Assembly: GCA_905160935.1 (NCBI GenBank)
Contig: CAJHZI010000051.1
Coordinates: 197,001-261,000 of the forward strand
Direction: 5' to 3'
Source of the DNA: Enchytraeus crypticus
Taxonomy: Eukaryota > Annelida > Clitellata > Enchytraeida > Enchytraeidae
Length of the DNA stretch: 64,000 bases
Positions 41,547 to 52,560 of this stretch are shown here, in pieces (the first letter of the stretch is position 1; each line of letters starts with the position of its first letter). The notes below the pieces were generated by a model that worked only from the letters and a program-made list of their open reading frames with translations, searched no databases and was not told where the DNA came from. The position numbers were made by a program, and so were the translations under genes.

Positions 41547-41652
41547 TCATTCTGTTTTTGTATCCTCATCATCGTCAATTTCATCATCAGATGAGTCGCT
41601 AAGCTCCACAATTCGCTTTGTTGGCAGAGGTAAATCGCTTCTTGGCTGACGA
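41547..41652 (-). CDS. Possible host terminal exon with acidic tail
   Basis: Minus-strand sequence TTTTGTTTGTGTCTAG ends at 41653, a strong 3' splice acceptor (pyrimidine-rich tract plus TAG). Directly after it one frame reads SRQPRSDLPLPTKRIVEL followed by SDSSDDEIDDDEDTKTE to a TGA at 41547-41549. A serine/acidic C-terminus of this kind is common in nuclear proteins. The evidence is the splice site, the clean 35-codon frame and its composition. No upstream exon was identified on the minus strand, so this may be chance; the protein is not recognised. 41080-41540 and 41660-41850 have no other features. Confidence 0.35.
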
Positions 41653-41859
41653 CTAGACACAAACAAAACCATAAATACATGTATAGTTCCGGCTAATATG
41701 CCAGAGCAAGCGTAATTCAATTGAGCATGAAAGTTATTCAGTTATACTACAAATTAGGCGGATGAAGTTTTTATTTAATACAACCTCAGAAAAGCAAACT
41801 TCCTTCCTTTGTCAGAAATGTTAATACATTGGTTAAGAAACTTCAGCACAGCGCTCAAA

Positions 41860-42890
41860 CTTATTGCTGAGTTAATTGTTACAGCAATCCTTTCTGCAGA
41901 TATCATCCTGGATGTCTGCCAATTTCTTGGCACTCAATCCATCTAAGACTGAATTCGTGCTATTTGGAACACTTCAGCAACTTTCAAAACTGAACGAGTT
42001 GTCCCTGGCTCTCTCTTCCGATGTTACAGTCAAATCCGTTTCTTCTGTGAAGAATCGGACGTTGTCCTTGACCACCACCTCACATTCCACGAACATATCA
42101 CTAAAATATCACAGGCAGGTTTCTTCCATATTCGCGATCTTCGTCGAATGGGACCATTCTTTCTCTTGAGACCGCAACTCAATTGGTGCTGCTCTCGTGC
42201 AATCCAAACTGGATTACTGCAACTCCCTATTTCTAAATCTTCCCAGTTGCGAGATTGATAGGTTGCAGTTCATTCAGAATTCCCTTGCACGTGCAGTCTT
42301 TCGTAGCTCCAAATATTCTCATGTCACTCCAATCCTCAAGTCCTTGCACTGGCTCAAAGTTAGAGAACGCATTTTATACAAGACAGTTTCTCTAACTTAT
42401 AAGTCCTTCACCACTCCCGGTAATAGTTACATGTCCCACTTACTACAAGTGGGGCACCCTACCTCCAGGCAGTCGTCTACCAGGTCCTCTAAGTTAGTTA
42501 CTCTAGAGAGACCGAGCCTTCCTTCACGTAGCAAGCTGTCTAGGCGCTCCTTCCAGCATGCTGCCCCGCAGATCTGGAAGTCTCTTCCTTCCACTCTGCG
42601 CACCCCCTCATCTATTCCTGATCAGCCTTTCCAACTTTACGAACAGTTTCATAGGCGGTTGAAAGCTTTTCTCTTTGACTTTTCCTATCCACCAAACGTC
42701 CACGTACTGAGACCAATACGTAAACCTCCATTCCGCTAGTACCCTTCCTTGGACTGACTACCCGGATTTTGGCTCGCACCGTTTATGGACCTCTCACTCT
42801 GCCCATCGGCTTTGATTAGGTTCCACAGTGGCTCAATGTTGTCGTGGACAACAGTAGCACTCTAATCGTATTGTTGTTGTTAAGGTTTGA
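41860..42890 (+). mobile_element. LINE B 3' half
   Basis: Plus-strand coding: SSWMSANFLALNPSKTEFVLFG (just after the RT palm), then open block 42197-42739 with QSKLDYCNSLFLNLPSCEIDRLQFIQNSLARAVF, PILKSLHWLKVRERILYKTVSLTYKSF and RSFQHAAPQIWKSLPSTLR, ending LKAFLFDFSYP. This is the standard C-terminal half of CR1/L2-group LINE proteins. A 3' UTR follows to about 42890, ending in GTTGTTGTTAA repeats. One frameshift near 42170. Better preserved than the other LINE B copies. 42890-43510 is unassigned. Confidence 0.8.
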
Positions 42891-43519
42891 TTATGTTTCG
42901 CAGGTGTTTTATATGATATATTTTAATGATTCAATTTACACGTTTGCATTGATGAATTAAAATTATGATAAAAGACTTGAAGTTTCTTACGACGTACTGT
43001 AAGTCTTTAGCCGACAAAATTTATTATTTTTGCGTGAACGTATTTTCCTATCCTATATCTCTTTGTCCTTTGACTAGTTTAATCCACTTCTTATTTACTT
43101 TCCTATTCTACAGTTAATGATACTTAAACCTAGTATCTACCTTATGTGGAATATCGATTAGATGCGTCATAGGCATGTAGTTGTTCATGGATTGAAATAC
43201 TGCGGAATGCCCATGCGCTTTTCTTCTTCTAGGACAAAAAATAAACGGTTTCCTACTTGATCCAGCACTCTGATGTATTTCCAGTTCTCCAGAAGCAGCT
43301 CTTATGCGCTGTTAGTTTCTTACATAGAGGGGGAGAGATTGTTCTCGTTCGCTAATAGCAGTTATGTCTTCAATTAGTAACTGAGTTTTAGTTCTTTCCA
43401 TAAGGTTCTCAATTCTTATCTGGACGACAGCTTCCATTTGGGTAATGTCGTCGAATTGTATTTCTAATTATGAACTTTAGAAATCGTATTTTACTAAGTG
43501 AACAGTAAATGATACAAGC

Positions 43520-44222
43520 CAGCGGCGGATCGAGTGGGATTACGCCCGACTATAAAAAAAATTAAACTATATTTTCATTGTTTCTATGACAATTTCTATG
43601 TGTCAGTATGTTTGTAAGGGTAGTCGTTAGGGTGGGGACTCAGTTCTACTAGATTAAATTTTTTGAAATATGGGACTAGGGGCCCATATTTTGTATACTA
43701 GGAGACCTGTAAAAGAAAGGGCCCAAAAAGTGTTGACCCTGTTCACTAGCTCTCAACTTTCGCATAAACCACTGTATAAGAGGAAAAAAGGGTGCTAGTA
43801 AAAAATGTGAACTCTGTCCCGCAGCAGTGGTGCATGCAGCCTTGGCTGGGAAGGGCTTAAGCCCCCCTCCTACCGCCATAATTGGGGCACTTTTGCAATT
43901 CGTCCAGATCCGCTGAGTTTCTCCAGAGGTGAAAAAATTAACCTACTTTTTCCAAAACAAATGTAGGATTTTAAGCATTTTAGGTTTTCCTCTCACTTTA
44001 GTATGGGTATGAGTGGTGGTTGGGGAGGGGGAAGGGGGTAATGTACACTCACTCTCCTAGCTGAGCTCAGTAGTGAAAACATTTTGAGCCCACACCCCCA
44101 CCCCCAGCATTTTTTCTGATTGCGTCACGTGTCCCGAAGTGGGCGAGGCGTAAGCAAAAAATGTGTACATTCTCAAGAAAAAATTTCTGCCCCCACTTAA
44201 AAAATTCCTGGATCCGCCCCTG
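43520..44222. mobile_element. hAT-type MITE, copy 2
   Basis: Starts CAGCGGCGGATC, ends GATCCGCCCCTG, flanked by the perfect 8-bp duplication ATACAAGC (43512-43519 and 44223-44230). 703 bp, inverted in parts relative to copy 1 at 8629-9201, with shared stretches around GCTTACGCC, TGTGACGCAACCAGA-like sequence and ACATTTTTTGC. No coding. Confidence 0.9.
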
Positions 44223-44432
44223 ATACAAGCCAATTAATGAATTAATTTAGAGACAGTGTCGTCGTGTATGTATGTATGTGAGAAAGTTTGTAACAGAGTA
44301 TGGAAATGATAGAAATGGTCTCGAGTTCTTAAGAATACAATAAAATACAAGTAACCTATCGCCCTTTGTTACTGCCTTAGCAGGGACAACTGTGCATTTC
44401 GCGTCAATTTCATTCCTTATACCCGTAGAATA

Positions 44433-44436
<4 letters not shown>

Positions 44437-44493
<57 letters not shown>
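44437..44493. repeat. (TA)n microsatellite
   Basis: About 27 TA units, left flank of the following hAT element. 44231-44436 is unassigned. Confidence 0.95.
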
Positions 44494-44496
<3 letters not shown>

Positions 44497-44779
44497 CAGT
44501 GTTGTATACAAGTCCTTTTTATGCAAGTCCAAGTTAAGTCCAATTCATCCAGGCCCAAGTCCAAGTCCTAGTTCTTGAGGCTTAAGTCCAAGTCCAAGTC
44601 CTTGAGGCTCAAGTCCACATCCTTGAGACTCAAATTTAAGTCCCAATTGCTTTAAGAAGTGAAATGTAAACAATGAAATTTTTTTAGAAAGAGCAGTTGC
44701 TACTGTAGTTTTAAGCGATAAAAGGTAATTGAAATTATAAATCATTTACGAAAGAAATTAACTTGATACTAAACTCCAA

Positions 44780-45142
44780 ATTCCCCGTATTGTGCTCCGG
44801 TGTGGATGGACCACTGCAGAATAGGGCAACCGCAAACAATCTGCTGCGTGTACGTAAGAGGCGACTAAGGCAGGAGCTGAGGATGACAAGAGGGGACCCA
44901 CCCCAACAGGAAATATTTTCCCCAGGAATAAATGGTAATTAATTCATCTTCCTGAGGAAGGCAACGGGAAACCACCTCAGAAGCCATACATTTTCCAAGC
45001 TATAGGCTACATAAGGTATGGGTAAGGCATAGACTTTGTGAAGGGATTAACTTGTTGATCTAAGGAGTGCTCTTATGGAGCGAGAAAGCAGACTTTGAGT
45101 ATGAATATGTACCTTGAACTTGCCATTTGGCAGTGCACTGAA
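44780..45142 (+). repeat. SINE-like repeat R1, copy 2
   Basis: Opposite orientation to 7062-7418 and the clearest copy: starts CCCCGTATTGTGCTCC, passes GTACGTAAGAGGCGACTAAG and GGCAACGGGAAACCACCTC, and ends TGCC-ATTT-GGCA then GTGCACTG. Nested in the hAT remnant. Confidence 0.75.
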
Positions 45143-45397
45143 GAATTTCCAAAAGCAACAAGTCCGCATAATGAAATAAAGGAGAACAAGGAACTTTAAC
45201 ATTCTATCAAGAAATCTTGGTTAGAGCTACAGTTATTTATGAATTAGTTTTAAATGAGTTACTTAACTTACTATATAGTTTAATATCATGTAATGAATTT
45301 ATCCGTCAAAACGTAAGTTATTTCAGCATGCTTCAATTGCACTTAAGAAAAACTAGTGATGAATGTGTTCTATCAGATAACTTGCATCTATGCGGAC

Positions 45398-45580
45398 TCA
45401 TAATAGTCCGACCTGACCGAATACACGTTCCACTGCTGCACTTGCAGCTGGAACAGCCAGGGCGTGCATTGCAGCGGAATAAAGTTTTGGAAATGTATTC
45501 TTGTTGTTAAACCAATCCTGGTATAGCCGTTTTAATAAATTGCTAAAATTTTCTGTGTAGTCCTCATCACCTAAGTCCAA
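45398..45580 (-). pseudogene. hAT transposase dimerisation region
   Basis: 60 codons containing NTFPKLYSAAMHALAVPAASAAVERVFGQVG, a textbook hAT C-terminal dimerisation (hATC) motif with the P-A-S-A--ER-F pattern. The upstream catalytic part is not present in the element. Confidence 0.85.
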
Positions 45581-45630
45581 GTCCTCAAAATCTGGACATA
45601 AATCCAGTTCGAGTCCAAGTCAATACATCA

Positions 45631-45636
<6 letters not shown>

Positions 45637-45682
<46 letters not shown>
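45637..45682. repeat. (TA)n microsatellite
   Basis: About 22 TA units separating the hAT remnant from the next mariner-like element. Confidence 0.95.
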
Positions 45683-45687
<5 letters not shown>

Positions 45688-45688
45688 A

Positions 45689-46629
45689 AGGGTGAGTAAA
45701 AAAAAGTGATAATACCTTCAAAAAGTTTTAATATCTCAGGCTATTGTTAATATTTTCAAATCAAACTTTTACCAATTACTAAAGGACTAATTTGTGATGA
45801 GGTGGCCAATTTTTTATCCATTTTAATGCATTTATTGGCCAGTTATGAAAGTTTCAGCAGAGCAACCCCCCTTTTTTGAGTGTACTGTAAATAAAAATTA
45901 TATTTAACTTTATTTATTGCCCATGAAAAGGGTCGTTGTGGCGGTTCCGAAAGAACTAGTTGTATCTGCTAGCACTACTGCCTATTCGATATGCTTTCCT
46001 CCAGCTGCTTTTCAGGACTGCAGCAGCTTTCGGAACGCTAGGTCAGCCTTGTTGATTCCAGCTTGGGGCAGTCTCTCCCAGATTGATTGTAGCACTTCCT
46101 GCAGTTCTCTCTTGTTTTTAAGCTGCGGCTGGTGTTTCTGATAGAGATTCAGCATGGTTCCCCAGATATGATAATCCAGAGGATTTTGGATCAGGAGAGT
46201 TTGTAGGCCATTCACTTTTCTTGATGAAATGCGGATATCTCTCGTTGATCCAGTCGGTGCGTGACGAGATGCATGAGGCGGAGCATCATCCTGCTGAAAG
46301 ATGAAACCATTTGATAGAAGAGCATTGCATTCATCAAACAGCTAGGTAAGTAAAGTATTGACGTAATGCTGAGCGTTCACCTTTTCCTTCTCGCCAATCA
46401 AGTGCAATTTGCCCTTACCGTTGTAGCAAACGCTATTTTTAGGTAAAAATGGGGGGTTGTTCTGCTGAAACTTGTATAACTGGCAAATCTATAGATTAAA
46501 ATGGATGAAAATTGGCCATCCCATCGAAAATTAGTCCTTTAATAATTGGTAAAAATTGGATTTGAAAATTGTAACAATAGCCAGAGATATTCAAATTTTT
46601 TGCAGGTGTTATCACTTTTTTTACTCACC

Positions 46630-46631
<2 letters not shown>
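45689..46631 (-). mobile_element. Mariner-like element M2, copy 1
   Basis: 943 bp with long terminal inverted repeats: AGGGTGAGTAAAAAAAAGTGATAA at the left and its complement at the right end; similarity between the two ends extends inward for more than 150 bp. Minus-strand decayed transposase: block with PLDYHIWGTMLNLYQKHQPQL (third catalytic Asp region) and KADLAFRKLLQSC near 46012-46215, plus FIKKSE-like coding upstream. Sits between two (TA)n tracts, consistent with TA targeting. The N-terminal transposase half is deleted. Confidence 0.8.
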
Positions 46632-46672
<41 letters not shown>

Positions 46673-46742
46673 CACAGTATATATATATATATATATGTTT
46701 ATATATATAGAGTTCCAGATATATATATATAATAAACTTATA

Positions 46743-46780
<38 letters not shown>

Positions 46781-46827
46781 TATACATGTATATACATATA
46801 TATATATATATATATACATACATATAC

Positions 46828-46881
<54 letters not shown>

Positions 46882-46963
46882 AATGGCACCGCCAAACTTA
46901 CGACTATATAATATAGTATATATATATATATATATATAATAGTATATATATTTATAGGAAAAA
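46632..46963. repeat. Complex (TA)n-rich region
   Basis: Long TA runs interrupted by short non-repeat pieces, including GAGTTCCAGATATATA, which recurs at 47349. Open frames here are only low-complexity IYIY translations. Confidence 0.9.
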
Positions 46964-47029
46964 ATCCAGGGCTCACCCGTCACTGACATCGCTTTCCAGA
47001 GAGGAAACTGCCGCTAACATTAGTTTTAG

Positions 47030-47031
<2 letters not shown>
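46964..47031 (+). repeat. SINE-1 fragment
   Basis: Carries CACCCGTCACTGACATCGC and GAGGAAACTGCCGCTAACAT, the 3' half of SINE-1, between two (TA)n tracts. Confidence 0.7.
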
Positions 47032-47073
<42 letters not shown>

Positions 47074-47087
47074 TATATTTATATAGT

Positions 47088-47360
47088 AATAATAAAGGTT
47101 TAACGTCTGTTTCCACATCCAGGGATGATGTCAGGGAAGTCCCCAATAGCACACATAATTAAAGATCAATTCACTCATAAAACTCTGCAAAAGAAATGTG
47201 CTGAAGAGAAGTAAGGTCCTAAAATGAAAGCCAGTCTGGTGATCAAAAAAATGATCAGGATAGATACGGTCCATGGTGGGAGGGGAGATATGTCATAAGC
47301 TGTCAGAGAAGGTTGAAAAAACAAACAATAGCGAAATTTAGTAGGTAAAGAGTTCCAGAT
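47088..47360 (-). repeat. LINE B 3' end (core and (ATT)n tail)
   Basis: On the minus strand: a body with TTTTGATCACCAGACTGGC and ACTTCTCTTCAGCACATTTC, then TGACATCATCCCTGGATGTG, GAAACAGACGTTAAACC and TTATTATTA. The same arrangement is found at 51790-52000, 53670-53950 and 54283-54360. Confidence 0.7.
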
Positions 47361-47363
47361 ATA

Positions 47364-47381
47364 TATATATATAATAAACTT

Positions 47382-47457
<76 letters not shown>
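47364..47457. repeat. (TA)n microsatellite
   Basis: The longest TA run in the window, with few interruptions. Confidence 0.95.
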
Positions 47458-47460
<3 letters not shown>

Positions 47461-47666
47461 AAACAAAGTCGTGTTTGTAATGGCACTTATAACTCAAGAA
47501 CGCCTGGACAGATTTTAACGATCTCGGACGTTTTGGATTCGTCTCCAGCAGCCCCTGCATAATAGCTAATAAAATATTAAAAAAAATAATGAGCTAATGG
47601 CCAAAAATTGTAACAATTAAAACACGCCAAAATTATAACATATAGTTTACAATTTTCTAATACGAT

Positions 47667-47765
47667 CTGAGCCATCAGTGTTCCCACACAGAAGCACTGA
47701 TGGCTCAGTGCTATAGGTACTAGACTTTAGATCATGTGGTCAGGGGTTCGATACTGGCTGGGGTC
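47667..47765 (+). repeat. tRNA-like sequence with overlapping hairpin
   Basis: TGGCTCAGTGCTATAGG resembles an A box and GGGGTTCGATACTGGC a B box, at tRNA-like spacing. A perfect 14-bp inverted repeat (47667-47680 with 47695-47708) overlaps the first box. No good acceptor stem, so a tRNA-derived SINE fragment or pseudogene is more likely than a tRNA. 47770-48040 has GATA-type short repeats and no gene. Confidence 0.4.
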
Positions 47766-48041
47766 AATTTAATTTTTTAAAGTTTGATAAATTTTACTAG
47801 TTTCTTTGGAGTAATTGAAATAGTGTAATTTTTTAAAATCTGAATATATCAAACGAAGTCGGGTTTGCTTTAAATAGATTAAAAACTCTTTCCGTCAAAC
47901 CCCCTGCCACCGGCTGGGTGATAGATAGATAGATGGCCTACCACCGGTTGGGTAATAAATAGAAAGATATATAGATCCACAGATAGCGAGATAGATAGAT
48001 AGATATTGTTGATAGGCGGTACATAGTCCGCCGGGTCAGCT

Positions 48042-48075
<34 letters not shown>

Positions 48076-48076
48076 C

Positions 48077-48959
48077 AGGGTGAGTAAAAAAATGATTACA
48101 CCTGCAAAAAGTTTGAATATCCCAGGCTACTGTTAATATTTTCCAATACAACTTTTACCAATTACTAAAGGACTAATTTCTGATGGAGTGGCCAATTTTC
48201 ATCCATTTTAGGACAGATTGGCCAGTTACGCAAGTTTCAGCAGAGCAACCCCCTATTTTTACCTAAAAATGGCGTTTGCTACAACGGTAAGGGCAGATTG
48301 CACTTCATTGATGAGAAGGTAAAGGTGAACTCTCAGTATTACGTCAACACTTCGCTTCCGGATCTGTTTGATGATTGCTATGCTCTTCTACAAAATGGTT
48401 TAATCTTTCAGCAGAATGCTGCTCCAGATCACGCATCTCGTCATTGCACAGGAATGGATCAGCGAGAGAAACCCGGATTTCATTAAGAAGAATGAATAAA
48501 CTCTCCCTGTCTAAATCCTCGGGATTACTATGTCTGGGGAACCATGCTGCATCTCTATCAGAAACACCAGCTGAAGCCTAAAAACAAGACAGAACTGCAG
48601 GAAGTGCTACAATCGATCTGGGAGAGTGTCCCAAGCTGGACTCAACAAGGCTGTTCTAGAGTTCCGAGTCAGCAATGCCAGCAGATACAACTGGTTCCTT
48701 CTGAACCACTATAACGGCCCTTTTCAGTGCCAAAATAAAAATAAATTTAATATAATTTATATTTACAGTACATTAAAAAATGGGGGTTGCTCTGCTGAAA
48801 CTTTCATAACTGGTCAATCTATGTACAAAAATGGATGAAAATCGGCCACCCCATCAGAAATTAGTCCTTTAGTAGTTATTAAAAGTTCTATTGGAAAATA
48901 TTAACAATTGCCTGAGATTTTCAAACTTTTTGCAGGTGTAATCTTTTTTTATACTCACC

Positions 48960-48961
<2 letters not shown>
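48077..48961 (+). mobile_element. Mariner-like element M2, copy 2
   Basis: 885 bp, opposite orientation to copy 1, same ends AGGGTGAGTAAAAAAA and ATACTCACCCT. Plus-strand coding FIDEKVKVNSQYYVNTSLPDLFDD and GLIFQQNAAPDHASRH, in which the second catalytic Asp reads Asn, then PRDYYVWGTMLHLYQKHQLK in another frame. Flanked by (TA)n at 48043-48072 and 48962-48990. Internally deleted. Confidence 0.8.
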
Positions 48962-48990
<29 letters not shown>

Positions 48991-48993
<3 letters not shown>

Positions 48994-49817
48994 TGTGTTT
49001 TTTATAACCGATACCCCTTATTATTTTTACAATAAAGTTGTAAGGAGTTGGCCGATGTTCTTGAAATTTACAGTACTTGACCAGCAGCCAATTCTACCAA
49101 ACACAAAGAAATTTCGATTGAATATCTTTAATAAATTTAAAGTTATAGTTTTGCGAATAGGAGTGGAGTCAGATAAGAAATTTCCAGTGCAGGATTACGG
49201 GCGTGTTATATATAGCGTAAAATTATCTCTATAAAGTAATTGCGAATACGTAACATAAAATTTCTGCTAATACTATTTTGAAGAGCAATCATTTCTTTTC
49301 AAAATGATGTATAAATACGTGCAGAAATGTACTGAATTAACAAAGTTATTGAACTTTTAATGCATGCATTAGGCCATTAGGCCTATGTGTGCTTGACGAG
49401 AGCTCAGCTGCCGTGAGACGATGAGAGCGCAGCTAATGCTATGCATGCATTAAAAGTTCAATAACTATGTCAATTAAGAACATATCAGCACGTATTTTAC
49501 GTCGTTTTGAAAAGAACTGATTGCTCTTCAAAATAGAATTAGCAGAAATTTTGTTACGTGTTCGTTATTATTTTTATAGAGATAATTTTACGCTGCATGT
49601 AACACGCCCGTTATCCTGTACTGGAAATTTCTTATCTGATCTCATTCCTATTCGCAAAATTATAACTTTCACGTTATTAAAGATATTCAAACGAAATTTT
49701 AATATATTTGGTAGAATTGGCTGCTGGTGAGGTTCTGTAAATTTCAGAACCGTCGGTCAACTCCTTACGACTTTATTGTAAAAATAATTAGGGGTATCAG
49801 TTATAAAAAACACAGTG
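48991..49817. mobile_element. 827-bp fold-back element
   Basis: Almost entirely palindromic: arms of roughly 380 bp start CACTGTGTTTTTTATAAC at 48991 and end with the complement at 49817, with a short asymmetric centre near 49375-49435. Flanked on both sides by (TA)n, consistent with a TA-targeting Tc1/mariner-type MITE. No coding function; open frames on it are arm translations. Confidence 0.85.
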
Positions 49818-50099
49818 TATATATATATATATATATATATATACGTATAATATTATGACTTCTGAGATGGTTACCGGTTATCTTCCTCAGATCAAGACTA
49901 CAGAAAGATAAGCTTAAAATAAAAATCTAATTAAAAGTATCAAATGAACGCCATCAATCAAATGCAATGATGATGTTAAATAAATGACAATTCAGATTTA
50001 GAAATGGATGCGGTACAAGAGAAGTTACACTGGGAATGCGAGTCATAAGTGATCGCAACCTAGAGCAGGGAAATAACTTGAGAAAAATTTTGCCAGGGT
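49818..50099. other. (TA)n then unassigned sequence
   Basis: TA repeats to about 49842, then sequence in which I see no gene or repeat. Confidence 0.5.
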
Positions 50100-50320
50100 A
50101 TACTGGGTGAATACTCTCTCTAGTGTGCAGCCAAGTGGCAGGCCCATATTCACACTCAGACTGCTTTCACGCTCAATACAGAGCGTTAAAGAGATCGCAA
50201 GTTTATTCCTTTCCCAAAAGGTTATGCCTTATCCAAACCATTATGCAGCTTTTAGCTTTGGAATAATATGGCTTATAAGGTGGTTTCCGGTACATTTCCT
50301 AAGTTCAGCTCAGTTGCCTC
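50100..50320 (-). repeat. SINE-like repeat R1, partial copy
   Basis: CTCTCTAGTGTGCAGCCAAGTGGC start, then CATATTCACACTCAGACTGC and TTATGCAGCTTTTAGCTTTGG, paralleling 7062-7260. Confidence 0.6.
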
Positions 50321-50399
50321 ATGCGACACGTGGAATTTACGGTTGGTCTATACTTATTCAGCGTCCAAAAGACTAAAAGGGAAGTAATCTAAAGAACGA

Positions 50400-51010
50400 T
50401 AAATTTCTAAATGAAATTTAATGATGCCGCTTTCCAGTGAATCTTTGTGTCTTTCTTGAGACTTTTTGTTAAAAGTCTATTACCAAAGGCCGCTTTGGCT
50501 TGTGCAATCCTATTACATATTTCCGTTTCACATTTCTCGTCATCGGTTATAGTATGACCCAAGTAATTGAAACTCCTTACCTGTTCCAATTTCGTACCAT
50601 TTATTGTGATATTAACTTCGCCTTTATTATTGGACACCCTCATAACCTTGGTCTTTTTTATATTAATCTTTATGGCTCTCTGCCCGCTACCATTCCTAGG
50701 TCATCTGCAAATCTTACATCTTGTAACAATTTACCTCGTACTTGTATTCCTTCTTCCACGGCTTCCTCCATCATTGCCTCAGCGTAAATATTAAACAGCA
50801 GTGGCAAAATGCTACATGTCATACTTGTCGCATGACTCCACGACTTATTTCACCTTCTTCTGAGTATTCTTGTTGGATTTTGATTACTGTTCTTTGATTT
50901 ATGTACAAGTTTAAATTAGTCTTCTATCTCTCTAGTCAATTCCTATTCTTTTTAAGATATTCACCATCGTTATCCAATCAATCCTGTCAAGGTTACAATG
51001 ACAGCATTGA
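50400..51010 (-). mobile_element. LINE A reverse transcriptase fragment
   Basis: Minus-strand coding: the palm motif FADDLGM at about 50690-50715 after MMEEAVEEGIQVRGKLLQDV, then VNITINGTKLEQVRSFNYLGHTITDDEK and CNRIAQAKAAFGNRLL (50407-50643). Upstream (50820-51010) is decayed coding. Frameshift around 50650. Truncated at both ends. 51010-51785 has no recognised feature. Confidence 0.75.
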
Positions 51011-51789
51011 CTAATTCATGAATCTCAATATTTGTCCTTAGCGAAAATAGAAAAGATATGGGCGAGTGGATATTCCAATATGTACATGTATGCATCTCGT
51101 CTTGATAATAGCATAGAAAATGGCCTTTATCTGCTCGTGTGGAGTCCAAAATTAAAATCTTTTAATTTTGGATGTCGAAACTCTAGACTGCACAGATTGT
51201 ACGGACAAGAGAAATTGTACGTTAAATGCTAACTCGTACAGACACCACAAAAAGAAAACCATTATTGCCAAAAGCATCTTATAAGCTTGCATTTTTGGTT
51301 ACTTTGCAAAGTGAATACACTCTCTGTTTATTAAGGAATATTAAAAGGAAATTATAACACAATATAGACAGCAAACATAGCATTAATTTGAATTTGTGCC
51401 GTGAATCGGGACACAGCAAAAATGAAAAGAAAAGCATTTCTTCAGCTTTCAGGTCACACTACATGTATATATGTACAATTCGACAAACCCGGAGAGACTC
51501 CTCTTAAAGCTCTTGCTACGCTTAGTGAAACGAATGGAGTCCTGATGTAAAACACCTGACTGTTTTCTTACTATATAGGACGGATGAGAGGATATTGACA
51601 ACTCGTTCTGTTTATAAGCCACTAAAAACAACAATTATAAAGAAGTGAAAATAAAGAAAGCTAAAAAGAAAATTATAAAGAAAATAAAGAACTGTGTTTA
51701 ACGCACTATCAGAGACAGTCCGAATTGTTTAAACCGATGGTCCCTTGGTTCTTAGGCAAGCGTACCATCGATCTGACCATGTAACCGAT

Positions 51790-52000
51790 ATAAACACCAG
51801 TAATAATAAAATAATAATAATGATAAAGGTCAAATGTCTGTTTCCTTATCCAAGAATGATGTCAGGGACGTCCCCACAGCAAACATCACTATAGATCAAT
51901 TCACCCAGACCAATCTGCAAAAGAAATGTGCTGAGACGATGCAAGGTGCAAAAATGAAAGCCTGTCCGGTGATCAAAAAATGGTCAGGATGGATAGATTA
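51790..52000 (-). repeat. LINE B 3' end
   Basis: Same body and core as 47088-47360, with a TAATAATAATGATAAA flank on the plus strand. Confidence 0.65.
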
Positions 52001-52009
52001 TAATATCTC

Positions 52010-52560
52010 TCTCTCTTAGTGCACTGCCTACTGGCATGTCCATGGCATATACTTTTCCATATCTTATCGCACATTTCTCCACTCCTTTCTGTCGTATGCT
52101 TTCCATTTCACTTCCACATATGACTAGGTCTTTAAATCATCTAACATACCTAATCTCGGCCTGCCCCTGCCTCTTTTTCCTTCCATTCTACCTTCTATGA
52201 CCTCTTTTAATAGATTTTCCACATTAGAATGTGTCCTATCCACCTCTTCTTTCGATTTCTTAATACATTTCTCAACTGTATATCTGTACCAACTCTCTCC
52301 AGAACTTCCTCATTTGAATCCTCTCCATTCTTCTCCAAATCCACATTTCTAATGCATCCAGTTTCCTAATATCTTCCTTCCTTTTAAGATCCATGTTTCA
52401 CATCCATACAATAGCGTGGTCCAAACCAAAGTTTTCACTATCTTTGTCTTTAGACTTTTTGTTAAAAGTTCATTCCTATTACCAAAGGCCGCTTTTGCTT
52501 GTGCAATCCTTTTGCATATTTCAGTCTCACACTTCCCGTCATCATTATAGTATAACCAAA
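52010..52560 (-). mobile_element. LINE A 3' portion
   Basis: Minus-strand coding CETEICKRIAQAKAAFGNRNELLTKSLKTKIVKTLVW, TTLLYGCETW (52349-52579), then a decayed WRRM-ERIQ-like and KRWIGHIL-like stretch and the RGRPRLGMLDDL-like block at about 52150, ending in TGCC-TACT-GGCA and GTGCACTAAGAGAGAG. Truncated 5'. 52560-52900 is unassigned. Confidence 0.75.

Larger units (their letters stand above)
44497..45633. mobile_element. hAT element remnant with AAGTCC subterminal repeats
   Basis: Terminal inverted repeats CAGTGTTGTATAC (left) and, on the other strand, TAGTGATGTATTG (right). Subterminal AAGTCC/GGACTT hexamers occur about ten times at the left end (44508-44645) and several times at the right (45565-45625). 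It carries a transposase C-terminal fragment on the minus strand (45398-45580) and a nested R1 repeat (44780-45142). Both ends abut (TA)n tracts. Target duplication cannot be distinguished from the TA repeat. Confidence 0.75.

Noticed and set aside
46539-46989. Long open frames rich in Ile and Tyr
   Set aside because: They are translations of (TA)n tracts and have no protein-like composition.
49005-49730. Two 69-108 codon frames in the fold-back element
   Set aside because: They are translations of the two arms of the same palindrome and show no family features.
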